64,000 nucleotides of DNA from contig NC_065414.1 of NCBI RefSeq assembly GCF_024362695.1, positions 8,077,501-8,141,500 of the forward strand, given 5' to 3'. A model generated the notes under the pieces. The model had not been told where the DNA came from and did no database searches. It saw only the letters and a list, made by a program, of their open reading frames with translations. A program made the translations under genes and the position numbers. This stretch comes from Pectinophora gossypiella. Its lineage: Eukaryota > Arthropoda > Insecta > Lepidoptera > Gelechiidae. Below, piece by piece: positions 11,748-23,700 of this stretch; the first letter of the stretch is position 1, and each line of letters opens with the position of its first letter.

Positions 11748-13333
11748 AATTTCATTTCAGAACTAGTTAAGTACTCTGTTGTTGTTTTGATTTAATTCCC
11801 GCTTGTACTGCGTGAATGCGATGATTGCCGAGTGGTCGTGGGACGTTAAGATAATAGAAGCACCAAGGAACAGAATAATTGTAGTACATATATTTGAAGA
11901 CTGTATCAATGACACCTTTGAAGAAAGAAGCTGTTCCAGTAGAATAATATAGAATACAGTGAAAACTTATAGCGTTACGTGTGATACTATGTTATGATTT
12001 CCACCAGCTGTACGTCTCATTATATTCAAATCACAAGCTCCGCTTATATATCCCGATATAGCGCCCAGAGGCGTCGTTTGTAACACTCCGGCGCTTCCAA
12101 ATGAGGTTTCAATATAGTACACAAGCTCGAACCCTATCTTTCCCTATTTCCCGGCCCACTACAATCGTATCACATGTCAAAATGCTTAAAGCTTGGCAAC
12201 AAAATATTTATTTCCATTTTTGACCTTCTGGCAAACAAGTGTCTGTTATGGGTTTGCTTCATCACACTACTCTGCTGTTATGCATAGAATAATTTATTCT
12301 ACACTCTCAAGAACATCAAGATGAAACGATAGCAACAGCTTTAGTCATGCTTAGTAAGAATATAAATATATAAATTGTATCAATATATTATATGAATTAA
12401 CTCCAGATTACAAGACGTTTCACAGAAGAAAAGAAGGTCAAACTTGATGTACTTACCAGGATAGCTACACCAATTATATACAATTTGTTTTCTGCCTGCA
12501 ACTTTGCTCACGTGGACTATGGTTATCGCTTTTTGCTATCTTTAGGGGGTGATTTCAGAGATAAAAATTGTCATGTTCTTCCCTAGGTCTCAATCCATCT
12601 CCATAATGTCAAATTTCATTTAAATCGTTATTATGCATATCCCTTTATACATGAAAGTCTTACAAACAGAGAGAGGTATTTTTGCATTTTTAATACCTAC
12701 TATATTAGTGTGTATGAGGTAGAGATTTCGAGTGTCGTCACGCTTGATTGTACAGTCACAAGCAATATAATGTACCCACCTTAAGACTCTGTCGCACTAA
12801 CATATTTGACATTTTGTGAGACTTACAGTTCAATTTGTCAAAAAAGTTAATGTTACATGGTACCAAAGTGTATACATATTAATGCTCGTGACCGTACACC
12901 CTATTGTTTATCTTCATTGAACATCCAGAAACGAAAATAGTTTTTGGCGCTCATCGTTCACTCCCAAAACTATTTAAACTTACTAAGTATTATTTATTGA
13001 ATTCCTTTAGAAGGTCTCCGTGGACTGTGGAGTAGCAATTAAGATCTAAATTGCTAAACCCCGGCTTTAATGCCGTCCGGGTCAGTCAAAACCAATCACT
13101 AAATGAAACTAACTTACCCTTAGTATCTTGATGTTTCTCACATCGGCTTTAATCAGAGTCTATTTATTTTATATTTATTTATTTTATTTATTTCTTAAGG
13201 AAAGCTAACAGCACAGAATATTTACGCAGAATGCTTTGTACCCTGCTAGTTGATGAAGCGTCTGCGATGTGAATATTTTGCTCATTGATTCAAATTTCGT
13301 ATCTTCCTTCTCCGCTTGAGATAAAATAATCAA

Positions 13334-13412
13334 TGATAGGATCTTTCTCCACCATCAAACCGCAGTGGAACAACGTGGTGGAGTACGCTCTGTATCCGGT
13401 CAGGTTAAAAGA
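13334..13412 (+). repeat. family D fragment, unit 2
   Basis: Duplicate of 8897-8975, carried by the tandem duplication. Confidence 0.6.
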
Positions 13413-13571
13413 GAAAATCCTTCTGCCCATCAGTATTAAAATCTTTCTAGATACTTCTGTGCAATTTTTAAAGATCGTTTATAAATTAGGTAAATATCTA
13501 CACCTAGGCTACTGAAGCGAAAAGTTTTAGCTTTATATTAATTGCATTCGTTCACGGTTAAGAATAATGTT

Positions 13572-14709
13572 TTTAACATTGACGGGTCTAAATTAGCTTT
13601 ATTGGAAGGGATATTTTTTCTTTAGTACCCTTGTACATCAAAAGTAACTAAATTGCGTGCCAGAAGAGGAAGGTAGTCGTAATTTAATTATTTAATATTA
13701 TAAAATTATCGTTACTTAGCTAGTATAGGATATATGTTATATAAAAATAAAATATATTCCGATTTTTTATATATAAAAATGATTGAATGGAACGAATGTA
13801 GTGTACTTATAAATGCAATTCTATGGAATATAAATTACATTTTAATCAAAATTAAATGTGGAGCTTACAAACATTTTGTGTCACATTGCATTTATACATC
13901 TCACAATGAAATTTTCTATTCATTTATATTTCATTTTGATTGACTCTGGTCAAAATAAATTATCATTATCGTTTTAGCTGCGATATATCGTATTAGATCC
14001 TTATTTCTAATTTCACGCTTATTAAATATTTGTTTAGGATCACTTTATCTTTCTGGGATTGCTAATGCATAAGCGTAGTTATTTAACAAATCTAAATATT
14101 TTTTTCACCAGATGTATCGTACAATCTCGCCTATCAACCCTAATGGGACAGAATTGAATTGAGACCTTATTTAAGTTGCAAACGATTATGATAAACAGCA
14201 GTGTAATCGAATAAAATGTTAGTATTGACATATAAATATACATGTAAATTTCGAAAGCATTTTTCGCAATTTTTTTGCATCTTTTTTTAAGACATCTGCA
14301 TGCATTCTTTGTTTTCCTTTACTCCAGGACAGCAAAGAAATTCGGCCAAATTTCTTCAAATTCAATGTCAGAATATTAAGATTTAAAATTTGTTGGTTCT
14401 CCAAACAGACAAAATATCCTGGGTACATTTTACGCCGCTTCGTATTAAACTCAAGAACAAAATAAAAATTGTTTTATGAACCTTTGTTTCAAACATGAGA
14501 ATCAAAAAGTTATTTCTTTTGTTACTTGAATAATCCGAGAAGGTTGCAAATAGAAGACAGTATATCAATGTTTGCTTGCCTTCCTACCCAAACAAGGGCT
14601 ACGGACTGTTTTCCATGTTATGAAGGTCAAGGTTCATGGCAGTAGCGGACCTAGGGTCTAACCACACCCCGGACACTTCATACAAAAAACCTTCTTTTAC
14701 ACAAACACT
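13572..14709. other. spacer, no supported gene
   Basis: Very AT-rich. The 61-69 codon frames at 13734-13943, 14219-14428 and 14383-14568 have low-complexity, Ile/Phe/Lys-rich translations and no domain. Confidence 0.5.
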
Positions 14710-14756
14710 ACACATTGACGTTATCGTACACGCGCTGTACGATAACGTCAATGTGT
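14710..14756. repeat. perfect 21-bp hairpin
   Basis: The arm ACACATTGACGTTATCGTACA at 14710-14730 (one base over the quoting limit; it begins ACACATTGACG and ends GTACA) is matched exactly by 14736-14756 in reverse complement, around the loop CGCGC. No flanking inverted repeats or target-site duplication were seen. Confidence 0.9.
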
Positions 14757-15299
14757 GTGACGTCTGCTGCCATACAATTGAAGACTAAAGTAAGACCGAG
14801 AGGGGGTAAGGTAAATACAGCCGAGATGCTTTTCTGTACGTACTTAGTATCATTTCTTATTCTATGGGCTAAGGAGCAATAAATACAAAAAATAAACTTC
14901 GGCAAAAAGCTACTATTTTAGAACTTGTTTTGCTTTGTCATGTAATTAATGCTACCCAAATCTATATAGATAGATAGGGCTTAGAGATGAACTGTAGGAT
15001 AAGGCGGTGATCACAATAGAGCTTACAAGTCTCAGTAATACAGTGTATGATATTAATATGGTCTGCATAGGTGCATAGTCATCAGCAACCAAAACGTTTG
15101 ATCTTTAATAAGTTTCAATCTTAGTCCTAACTCTGGATCCGTCGCTGATTTAAGGTTGGAATACCTTCATTACCCCTTGTTGACTGTAGCTGGGCCAATT
15201 TAAAAAAGTATACAAGTAGATATTCTCCGAAATTATTTGTAGTTACCTATCTACTTAGTAAGGTACAAATCTTCCACCCAGTCCACACAGTTTACATTC
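14757..15299. other. spacer, no gene seen
   Basis: No long frame and no repeat recurring in the window. Confidence 0.45.
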
Positions 15300-15309
15300 A
15301 GAGTGTTAC

Positions 15310-15640
15310 TTCTTCTTCTTCTAACGCGTGGGTTGTGAGGTGGATTACCAACCCCATCAACCCTTGTGTCAGGGTTACTATTGAGCCGGCAAAGCCCGTG
15401 ATATGGCTCATGTAACGACTATTAACTCGCATCAGTATGTAGTAACCGGGACCAATGGCTTAACGTGCCTTCCGAAGCACGGATCATCTTAGTTTCGGAC
15501 AATCCAGTGATCAGTCTGTAATTTCCTAACCAAACTAGGGATCACAAAGTGATTTTCGTGATATGTCCACACCGGGATTTGAACACGGGACCTCCGGATG
15601 GTGAGCCGAACGCTCAAACTACTGGACCACGGAGTCCGTT
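15310..15640 (-). mobile_element. tRNA-headed SINE, full length
   Basis: On the minus strand the element opens with a tRNA-like head (GACTCCGTGGTCCAGTAG, B-box-like GTGTTCAAATCCC). It continues through a body with ATCACTTTGTGATCCC and GCTTCGGAAGGCACGTTAAG, and ends in an (AAG)n tail. It is flanked by AGAGTGTTAC at 15300-15309 and 15641-15650, a 10-bp target-site duplication consistent with LINE-driven insertion. Related copies lie at 42636, 49091, 52566 and 63750. Confidence 0.85.
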
Positions 15641-15984
15641 AGAGTGTTACTGATCGCCATTTACTACGGAAGACGACTTACCAAAGGGGTGTTCATGTAA
15701 CTCATATTCTTTTCAGACAGAATCCTATCCCACGGTTGGATAAAATATCAATGAATTTACAGGATTTCCCAGTTTCAGCCAATCAGAGAACAGAATTTCT
15801 ACCTATCCTGTCAATATAAAAACTGAGTTACATGATTAGGTCTTTGGTCAGACGACATTATCAACTTAAGTATATATTTTTAAATTAAGTACTGTAGTTT
15901 TTTCTCGAATGACATTCGCACCACTTGACTGGACAGAAAGAATAGACAGGTACGACATTATCTATACTAGTGTTGCCGAAAAAT

Positions 15985-16070
15985 CGATAGTTTTACTATC
16001 GATAGTAAACAGCCAAAATCATCTACCCAACCGATAGGCCTATCGATAGTATCGATACTGTCGATTAATG
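15985..16070. promoter_or_regulatory. TATCGATA motif cluster
   Basis: Several copies of ATCGATA or near-matches lie within about 85 bases: AAATCGATAG, ACTATCGATAGT, CCTATCGATAGTATCGATAC and TGTCGATT. In Drosophila TATCGATA is the DRE core bound by DREF and overlapped by the BEAF-32 site. Here it may be regulatory or simply part of a transposon end (GTGTTGCCGAAAA precedes it). No gene start is seen beside it. Confidence 0.4.
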
Positions 16071-17025
16071 TTTGACAGAATAGCGATATGCGACGAATGA
16101 GAGTAAACGCCGACAACGCCGCATCGGCGAGGTCTGGAATACCAAATGTATGCACATTGGTTTGATGACTTGTATCCCTGACTATACCAATAGTTGTTAG
16201 TTCAGTTACGCATATATGAATGCGTATGGAGTTCAATAGAATAGTTTGAAATGGAAATGAAATTCCGGAGAAACCGCGTCACTTAACTTACGGTCGTTAA
16301 CTATACCTACCATTTGCAGAAGTTTCACAATTTATGATAAAAGTACAGATAATAAAATTATACTTTTATAATGTCAAAATTATCAACTGTCTTTAGTAAC
16401 TAAAAAGGTTTTTTTTTGTTGGTATAAGTAAGTAATTGGTTACAGTGATTGCCTAGTTCTCGTCATAGTGTGACGCGCGGGGTGAAGCTGATGCAGCGAA
16501 CTAGTTTTTGTGTACTTCGCTTGCAAGTGTATAGATTCCTACCTACATGTTCTTTATTGTACTATTTGTTCGAGCATGATATTATATTGCAAATTGGAAG
16601 CGACGATGGTGAATGTCGGTGTACGGACAAACCAAAGTTGGTTTTTGTTGCACCGTCAATTGTAAACAAATGTATTAAGTACTGTACTTATTTTTAATAA
16701 ATAAATAATAATAAATTCTAATAGATATAGAAAGTGCGTCGCAATCGCAACTTCCCTTCAGATATAAGTATAACCATAAACTTAGATTTTTTTCGCGCTT
16801 AATCTACGAAAAAAATATAAAGTATTTTATCTATCTATCTATCTATCTATCTACGGATACAACTATTATTTACTCGTATCATTCTAAGTTGATACTTTAA
16901 ACATCTAAATGCAAAATCACAAAAAGAGAGACATCGTTATTATGTGCTTTAATTAAGAAAGACATCGATTTACGTTTATGCCGATGATTGCTTATTTTGT
17001 GCTTAGTGCCTGTATATAAAACTAC
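16071..17025. other. spacer with short tetranucleotide repeat
   Basis: Contains a (CTAT)n microsatellite at about 16830-16852. An 82-codon plus-strand frame (16449-16697) and an 89-codon minus-strand frame (15967-16236) show no domain I recognise. Confidence 0.4.
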
Positions 17026-17355
17026 GAGGGACTTTTCGGGCTACGTTCCCCAAAAACAATATAGATGGCGCTGTTCAGATTTAACGTAATAATTACCTAT
17101 TTTCTCATTGCTCGGGGTACATAATTATATAAAAAATATAATGCAATGCCATAAAAAAAATACTGATATTTGGATCAGATACATGTATAGAATTATGTTA
17201 CTAAGATCAGAATAATAATGGGTGGAAGATGTGTTGCGCCTGGGAGTAATAACAAAAAATATGCCTATTATCCATGAAATTAGAAGATTTAAACGGAAAA
17301 CTTTACAGTGCCATCTACAGTGTTTTTATGATGAACGTAGCCTGGAAATTTCCTC
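17026..17355 (+). mobile_element. MITE, family M1, copy 3
   Basis: The left end reads GGGACTTTTCGGGCTACGTTC and the right end CAGTGCCATCT...GAACGTAGCCTGGAAATTTCC, an inverted pair. The interior matches M1 copy 2 and preserves the empty site CCTATTTTCTCATTG, where copy 2 carries the Harbinger-like MITE. About 330 bp, non-coding. The 73-codon frame at 17222-17443 is not supported. Confidence 0.78.
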
Positions 17356-17909
17356 ATTGCCAGTAAAACGCAAGTTGGCTGTTCATGTTAACACGCAGTT
17401 GCTTCTCTTCCTTAGAAAGCCAATACTATTTGACATCCACTAAAGATCCAAATACTCGTAATATCAGATTTCTGTGGAACTAATCATTCCATCGAGCCTA
17501 CCTTTTACAGCCTTTTTACGATTTGACATTAGCTGAATACGACCGGTGTATTTTATTGCCAGAATAAGAATCTCCGATGTTTTACGAGTGTTTCTGATTT
17601 ATGTATGCGAGTTACTACCTATTAAATATTTTTCTACGAATGCAAAATATTAAAATAGGCTTTAAATAGATTTCTGGTTAGCTAAGCTTTAGCTTTAGTA
17701 AGGTCGGAAACTGATCGTGACTGGCAAAGTAGATGGGAAAAGGCCGTGTGAACGCAGCCTAATACGTTTTTTTGACCAGATCCGTCACTCTACAGTTATT
17801 ACACTTTATACATTACACACACTCACCCTGCCGCAACGAATTGCGCAATCCCCGCTTGGTGAGAGTATCGCTACGGGCTCTTTAGTCTTGGATATCTTCA
17901 GCGGGTTTC
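17356..17909. other. spacer, no gene seen
   Basis: No recurring repeat and no supported frame. Confidence 0.4.
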
Positions 17910-18114
17910 CTTCATTCAGCGGTGAAGGAAAATATCGTGAGGAAACCCAAATGTACGTATTTCGGAGGTATGTGACGTAACCTGTATTTAGGCTGATTTT
18001 CCTTTCGCTGGTTGGAAGGTCAGACAGGCAGTCGCTTCTGTAAAAAACCGGGCCTGTCAAATCTTGAGGTTAGGTATGCGGATCCCGTGATAACGAGGAG
18101 AAGATGATGATGAG
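17910..18114 (+). repeat. SINE, family B, 3' part
   Basis: Carries GGTGAAGGAAAATATCGTGAGG, then a GTATGTGACGTAACCTGTATT block, GACAGGCAGTCGCTTCTGTA, GGCCTGTCAAATCTTGAGGT and a GATGATGATGAG tail. The same order is seen at 36880-37100 (plus) and, inverted, at 20327, 32509 and 53445. Frames over 17717-18060 on both strands come from this repeat. Confidence 0.75.
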
Positions 18115-20326
18115 AAACTATACATTATGTATTTCTTCATATTTCTGCCTTCTTAGATATTCATTAAATAACTAGATAGGTATTTTTGTGACGACCTCAA
18201 GTCAAGTCGATTGTAGTGTCCGCACATTTCTTGGGCTAAACGTAGAGCAATAATTGCATATCAGTGTTGTCCAGTAGATAGGCTTTGCTTAACTACGAAT
18301 GACGCCAGAAAATTGAAGTCAAAAGAAACCTTTCGTTTAAATCGTCTTGTGGTCCAAGAACGAACACAACGATTCATTAAAATAATAATACCAAGGTCTG
18401 CGAAACCACAAGAACTCATCTAATTAAACCGCCCCGAAATAATATAATAACGTAAATAATCTTATGCCAAATATTCTGAGTATCATTAGTAAGAATAAAT
18501 GCCCCAATTTGTAGATAGCTATAGCATATTTACCATTGTTTTGTTATTGTTTTTAACATAACAACATAGTATCACGCTCGAATCGGTGAAAGGGTTGGCA
18601 GGAGTATACACCCTCCCTCCCTCCTTTAGGATACACACCCTCTCCTCGTCAGCTATGTTTTTAATAGATTATATTTTTACCTTCCATCTTTGACATCATT
18701 TACATAAAAACCTCGTCAGATCCATTTTTCTTTACTTTTTATTTTCTTCGTATACCCTCTCGGCCTGTTCAACAGGACAAACTAATTTAAATTTTAAAAT
18801 ATTTAGTTCTTATGGTAAAGTGACTATGTATAGTTTTTATGAGAATAAAGCTCTTCAAACCGAGATCCCATTTTCTAGACAACGATGACAACGAGTAGCT
18901 TTTATAACTATATTGACGTTTACTTTTTATAAATACGTCACATAAAGTGAAAGTAAGTTTTACTGAACAAATATATTGTATATAGCTACTTGCGTGTTAC
19001 TTTAAGCGCTTTTTAACTTCCTGCGCTACTGTAACGATTTTGATAAATACTACTGTGTAACTGCGACTTTAAAACACACTGTGTAAGTACATTTACAACA
19101 CTTAGATTCACATAGATTCATGCCATTTCCTACAGATACACAAGGCAATGTATAAATATTTAATTGAATCGCGACAGAACGTGCTCGAGGAAACATTATG
19201 ACGTCATAAAATAAAAGAACGAAATTACGTCCAATGACATAAAAGCTTCTGAAGCGGTTTACGCCCTGTCCCGCTATTGTTATAGCAATTCCGATCAAAA
19301 CTTAATGTGCGTAAACATTTATTAAAACTATTCGATAACAGTGCTTATAAATATCTAGCTGGCAAAACATACAGTAAAGATCATGTTGTAAGAATTTATC
19401 CCATCAAAAACATTTTCATGTGAAATGTTGCCAAGACGAGATCAAAAAGTTATCAGATCTGATGTAGAGCCAAGTTTCTCACTCTACACCCCATATCTAC
19501 AGAAACCTTAAGTTCAGAAACTCTACACGTTAGGTAAAGTATGGAGCTTGGCCGTATGTTTGGTATAAAACAAATGTGAGTTTTGAGAGTTCAAATTGAC
19601 GTAACGTTTTACGAAAAAGTAGGTAGTAATAATGCCTGCCCTTGCGCTTCGCTTTGCACATCTTGGCGGGGACACTACTGTTTCCCCAGATTGACAAAAA
19701 AGCACCTATATAAAATTTACCACGAAAATATTCTTATAACTACTTATTAAATGAAATAAACAACTTTTCTCCGTCCACTTATTAAAAGTATTATGACTGT
19801 AAGTGCATTTTATCCTTACTAAATCTTCATTTGCTTAGACGTGTATTGGAACTTAGAACTTTATCAATCACTTACTTTTGCCGAAATTATAAAATCATCC
19901 CTATTTTTAGAAGCAGTATAACTACACTGAAGACTCAGAAGTTACAACACTTAGGTTAGATGTACTGTACCGATACAGTACATCCAATGACATGTTTTAA
20001 AAATACTGAATAAAGTAAATGCCCTTCAATTAGCTATAAGTACTTAGTATAGACAGAAGATCTAATTGTTTACGATCATTATTACTATGTTGATGGAAGA
20101 AAATACCAATATCCTGTTGATGCATCTTCTGATAACATAATAAATTATTCAAAGTAACTATCTTCAGGCTATAATAACAATTTTTAATGATGGCGTTTAA
20201 TATTTTATCTGTCTCACGCGGAAGCTGCTTATCATTCCAAAAATGTCGGAAATTCAACTATGAGATCAGAAATGTTTCCAAAATATTATTATCTTTACCA
20301 TCTCCCTAGAGTATTCCCTTTGCCAC
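18115..20326. other. spacer, no supported gene
   Basis: AT-rich. Frames of 60-82 codons at 19050-19298, 19523-19705 and 20030-20257 (all minus) carry no recognisable domain. A short scrap near 18585-18655 with TATACACCCTCC and CCTCGTCAGCTATG resembles scraps at 21339 and 40250. Confidence 0.45.
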
Positions 20327-20489
20327 AAGGTCCGCTAACCTCACCAGAAGATTTGACAAGTTCGGTATTTTACCTCCTGACCTTCCAACGCGAAGAAAAA
20401 CCCAGCCCAATTATAATGTTAGGTCACATATCTCAGAAATTACATTTCTCGGAAATGTAGATTTCCTAAAGACGTTTTCCATCACCGCT
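20327..20489 (-). repeat. SINE, family B fragment
   Basis: Inverted, diverged copy of the family at 17910. It shares AGATTTGACA, CTGACCTTCCAACGCGAAG, AACCCAGCCCAAT, GTTAGGTCACATA and CATTTCTCGG.AATGT. The 66-codon frame at 20260-20460 lies over it and is not a gene. Confidence 0.7.
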
Positions 20490-20498
20490 AAAAATATA

Positions 20499-20725
20499 CA
20501 GGGTGCTAGTGACATCGTAACGAAATCTTTGAGGGATGATTCAGACCATCATTCTGAGTTGATATCAAGTTTAATTTTCCGTCGCAAAAGTACGGATCGG
20601 AAAATAATTTCAAAAAGCACTTAAATTTTTATGACTTTTCCAACAGGAAATTCCACTTGATATCAACTCAGAATCATGGTCCGAATCATCCCCACAGTAT
20701 TCATTACGGTGTCACTAACACCCTG
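20499..20725. mobile_element. MITE with CAGGGTG termini (Tc1/mariner-like)
   Basis: 227 bp. The left end is CAGGGTGCTAGTGACATCGT and the right end in reverse is CAGGGTGTTAGTGACACCGT. Imperfect inverted repeats run inward about 70 bases to CTGAGTTGATATCAAG on both sides. TA flanks both ends (20497-20498 and 20726-20727), as expected for Tc1/mariner-type movement. Non-coding. Confidence 0.8.
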
Positions 20726-20727
20726 TA

Positions 20728-23700
20728 TGATAAACATTTTTGATTCAAACATGAATTCGATAAATTAGACTCGTGCTTTGAATCTGCGACCTAGTTTTCC
20801 AAAAGAGCACAGAAAAGAGAACAGAGCTTTCTAAAATATATTCATGTCGTATTGTCAATAAAGCTGGTTACTTCTTCAGATGACTTATGATTTTTTGCAT
20901 TCTGACGGGGATTATCATTATGAGTAATATTTATTTATCTACATACGTTTCTTATCGTAACAATTTTAATATTTTAGTACCTACCAATCTAAATCAAGTG
21001 GAAAAAATATTTGATAAGAGTTCTGCGAAACGAGGGTTGCCAGTATTTTAACTCATTCAAGATTTATATTGCGATCCTTTCTCATTTGATGCAAACATAA
21101 ATTATACGCCCGTTATTCTTTTTAGGGTTGACAGGCCACAAGACTAAGGTATTTATCTTCTTAGTAATTTTGGTCAGGTAATGTTATCTATTCGAGAGTA
21201 ATAAGTAGTAATAACTCGTCGGCCGACATGACGATAGTCCATTAATTGTGTAGCCACAAAATTTTGTGTGTGTATGTGTTTAGTTGTGTAAGTATTAAAT
21301 GTGTAGTTTTTCTTTACACTACATATAACATAAAATCATGCCTGTAGCCCCGAAGAGGTAGGAAGAGGTGTATAATATATTATTATACACAGTAACATAG
21401 CCATCCTCGCCAGCTATTTATTTTTCATAAAGTTACTGTTACTACATGCTTTTCTAACGTCAAATATCTCCTAGCCCGGGTGATTTATCGATAGTGTTTT
21501 TTTACGTTATTTGCGTACACCTTATTGTCAATCGAATTAAATCGTTTTTGAAGCGTTTATATATATCTACTGTATATTATGTTTATGTATACAACACAAT
21601 AAGGTTATATTTATATTATACTTGTTGACTATAGCCAACACTTCGGAAAAAAAACAAAAATATGCGCAACTGACCTTACAATCATTCCTTCAAAAATTCA
21701 GTCTACATAATAGGGTCCCTGTATTTTTTCCAGGAAATCCAGCTTGGCGAAATCGTTAATAGCGACCTTCGGTTTAATGAAATTAAATAAAAGGTGCTAT
21801 ATATTTCAAATTCCGTTCCATTTAAGGGTCTTAATCATTCGAAACCCATTGGATTAATCTACTGACTGAGAAAGAGAGGTACTGTGGTTTTTTTTTCATC
21901 GTTCTAAAATTAGATTTTTCTTTTGGTTTACCTACTTTGCATCATATTTTGCATACCTACCACCAAGCGCAGCAAAATTATCAAAGCGCGACTAATATAA
22001 GATAATAATGAAGAACTGTTTAATTTTTAGGAAAGTAGGTAGCATGTACCTATATATAAGTTCCCAGTTAGCGAACATACTACGCAATTTATTATAATAC
22101 AGGGTATAAATCCAAACAGTCGTATACCAATAAACCTATTTGAACCTGCAACTTCAAATGGCAAAGCCTGTTTTACATACTTAGTCATCTATCACATCTG
22201 TTTAGCGCCATCTGAATTGAGAAAAAGAAAACAGAATCACTTTAAAACAGAGGGAAACACTTATAACATTCTTTGAGCATATCAGTTCATTCACCCTTCG
22301 TAAGATGGCGCTGTAATAAATATTGATAGCGCCACCTATTTCGTAATGTTGGCACTAGATACTGAATAAAGAAGTTATATGCCTACTCACTGAAGATAGT
22401 TGGTAAGGTGTAAGATTACTTAGTACTTCTTCACTTGAATAGATGTCACATTATCATTACCACAAATGTTGCTTATCTCATAATAATATACTACCATACG
22501 ACTATAATTATTGTGAAAAAAAAGGACTCTCAACCGAAATGTCCCATCCTATTTTTTTAAAATAATACTTGGGCATTGTCTACTGAACTTGGCGTAAAGA
22601 CAACCCGTATAAAGCAGGTTCCTCTATTTTTCATCGCAGGCGATATGTTTTAACCGACTAAAGACGGAATTAGTCCTCTTTAACTTGGTGGCTTATCCAC
22701 CGATTCGGGAGGCTGGTGACAAGTCGCCTTACGGCGCAACTATCTTTTGACCAATATCAATAAAATTACGTTCCAAATCTAGTGATCACAAAAACCAATC
22801 AAAAGAAAGTAAGTAAGTAGAAAAATATACGTATTATATTTAAAAAAATAAACACAAAAATGTGCCACGACGAAACGAAAAAGTTACGTCTGTATTTGAA
22901 ACCCTTTCATACAGATCATTGTGACTATTGTTGCAATTTATCTTAATGAAAAGAAACTGAATTAACCATTTGAAAACCATATTCCCTTTTACGAGAATTT
23001 AAGGCCAGTATGAGTTGTATTTTACGAAAAATCAAGATAACTTCTAGTGTTGAAAGCCGGGCAGTAAAGTAGAAACGGCGCTGAGACTTATATTGGCTTA
23101 GAAGGCATAAAGTCTGGGTCCTGCAGTACGCAGTAGGGGGTTAGTTATTGCTAGTCCTTACAGTTTATTATTGCAGAGCACTAGCTGCTTGGTCTTGATG
23201 AAACTTCCTTATTCGTTTTATGAAAATATTCTTCGATGGAAAGATTTCTTATTTACTTGACTAGCTTGTTCCTGATGCTGTAATATTTTAGTTGCTGATA
23301 CTCGAGTTTCAAGCTCCTTCACACAAAAAAATAGTATGTACAACTAGTATTTACGATACGGTGTTCGTGCGTCACCCAACAGGGTCCACATAATATCAGC
23401 GTCGTGGTGCACGCCGCGACTTGTGCTGAGTGAGGCCCTTTTATCTCAGGACGTCCACCACCACCTTATAGTCATTTCGACAAACATCCGTCTTGCTTTT
23501 TTGTAATTGTTTTAGTGGAAATTTGATATGATGTTGTTGTCTTTTTTTGTGTGTGGCGTCCTTTTATAATAAACTTTTTCTATTCTATTCTATTTTACTA
23601 GTATTTTGTGCAAGGCCGCACATTGTACTCTTTTTACTTATATCTTTTTTGTATTTTTGTTTCTTCTCCGTGTGCGTTATTTGATTTAAAACATTTAATT

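Larger units (their letters stand above)
9135..13571 (+). repeat. tandem duplication, unit 2 (4437 bp)
   Basis: Direct repeat of 4683-9134, beginning at the next base. Offsets are 4452 before and 4437 after the 15-bp deletion near 10350, where unit 1 reads ACTATTTAGTTTGCC and unit 2 reads ACTATTATGATAAG. The same ORFs, C run and palindrome recur. Past 13571 the sequence becomes unique. Confidence 0.92.

Noticed and set aside
14710..14756. microRNA precursor
   Set aside because: A 21-bp stem with a 5-base loop lacks the extended imperfect stem of a normal precursor. Kept only as a hairpin.
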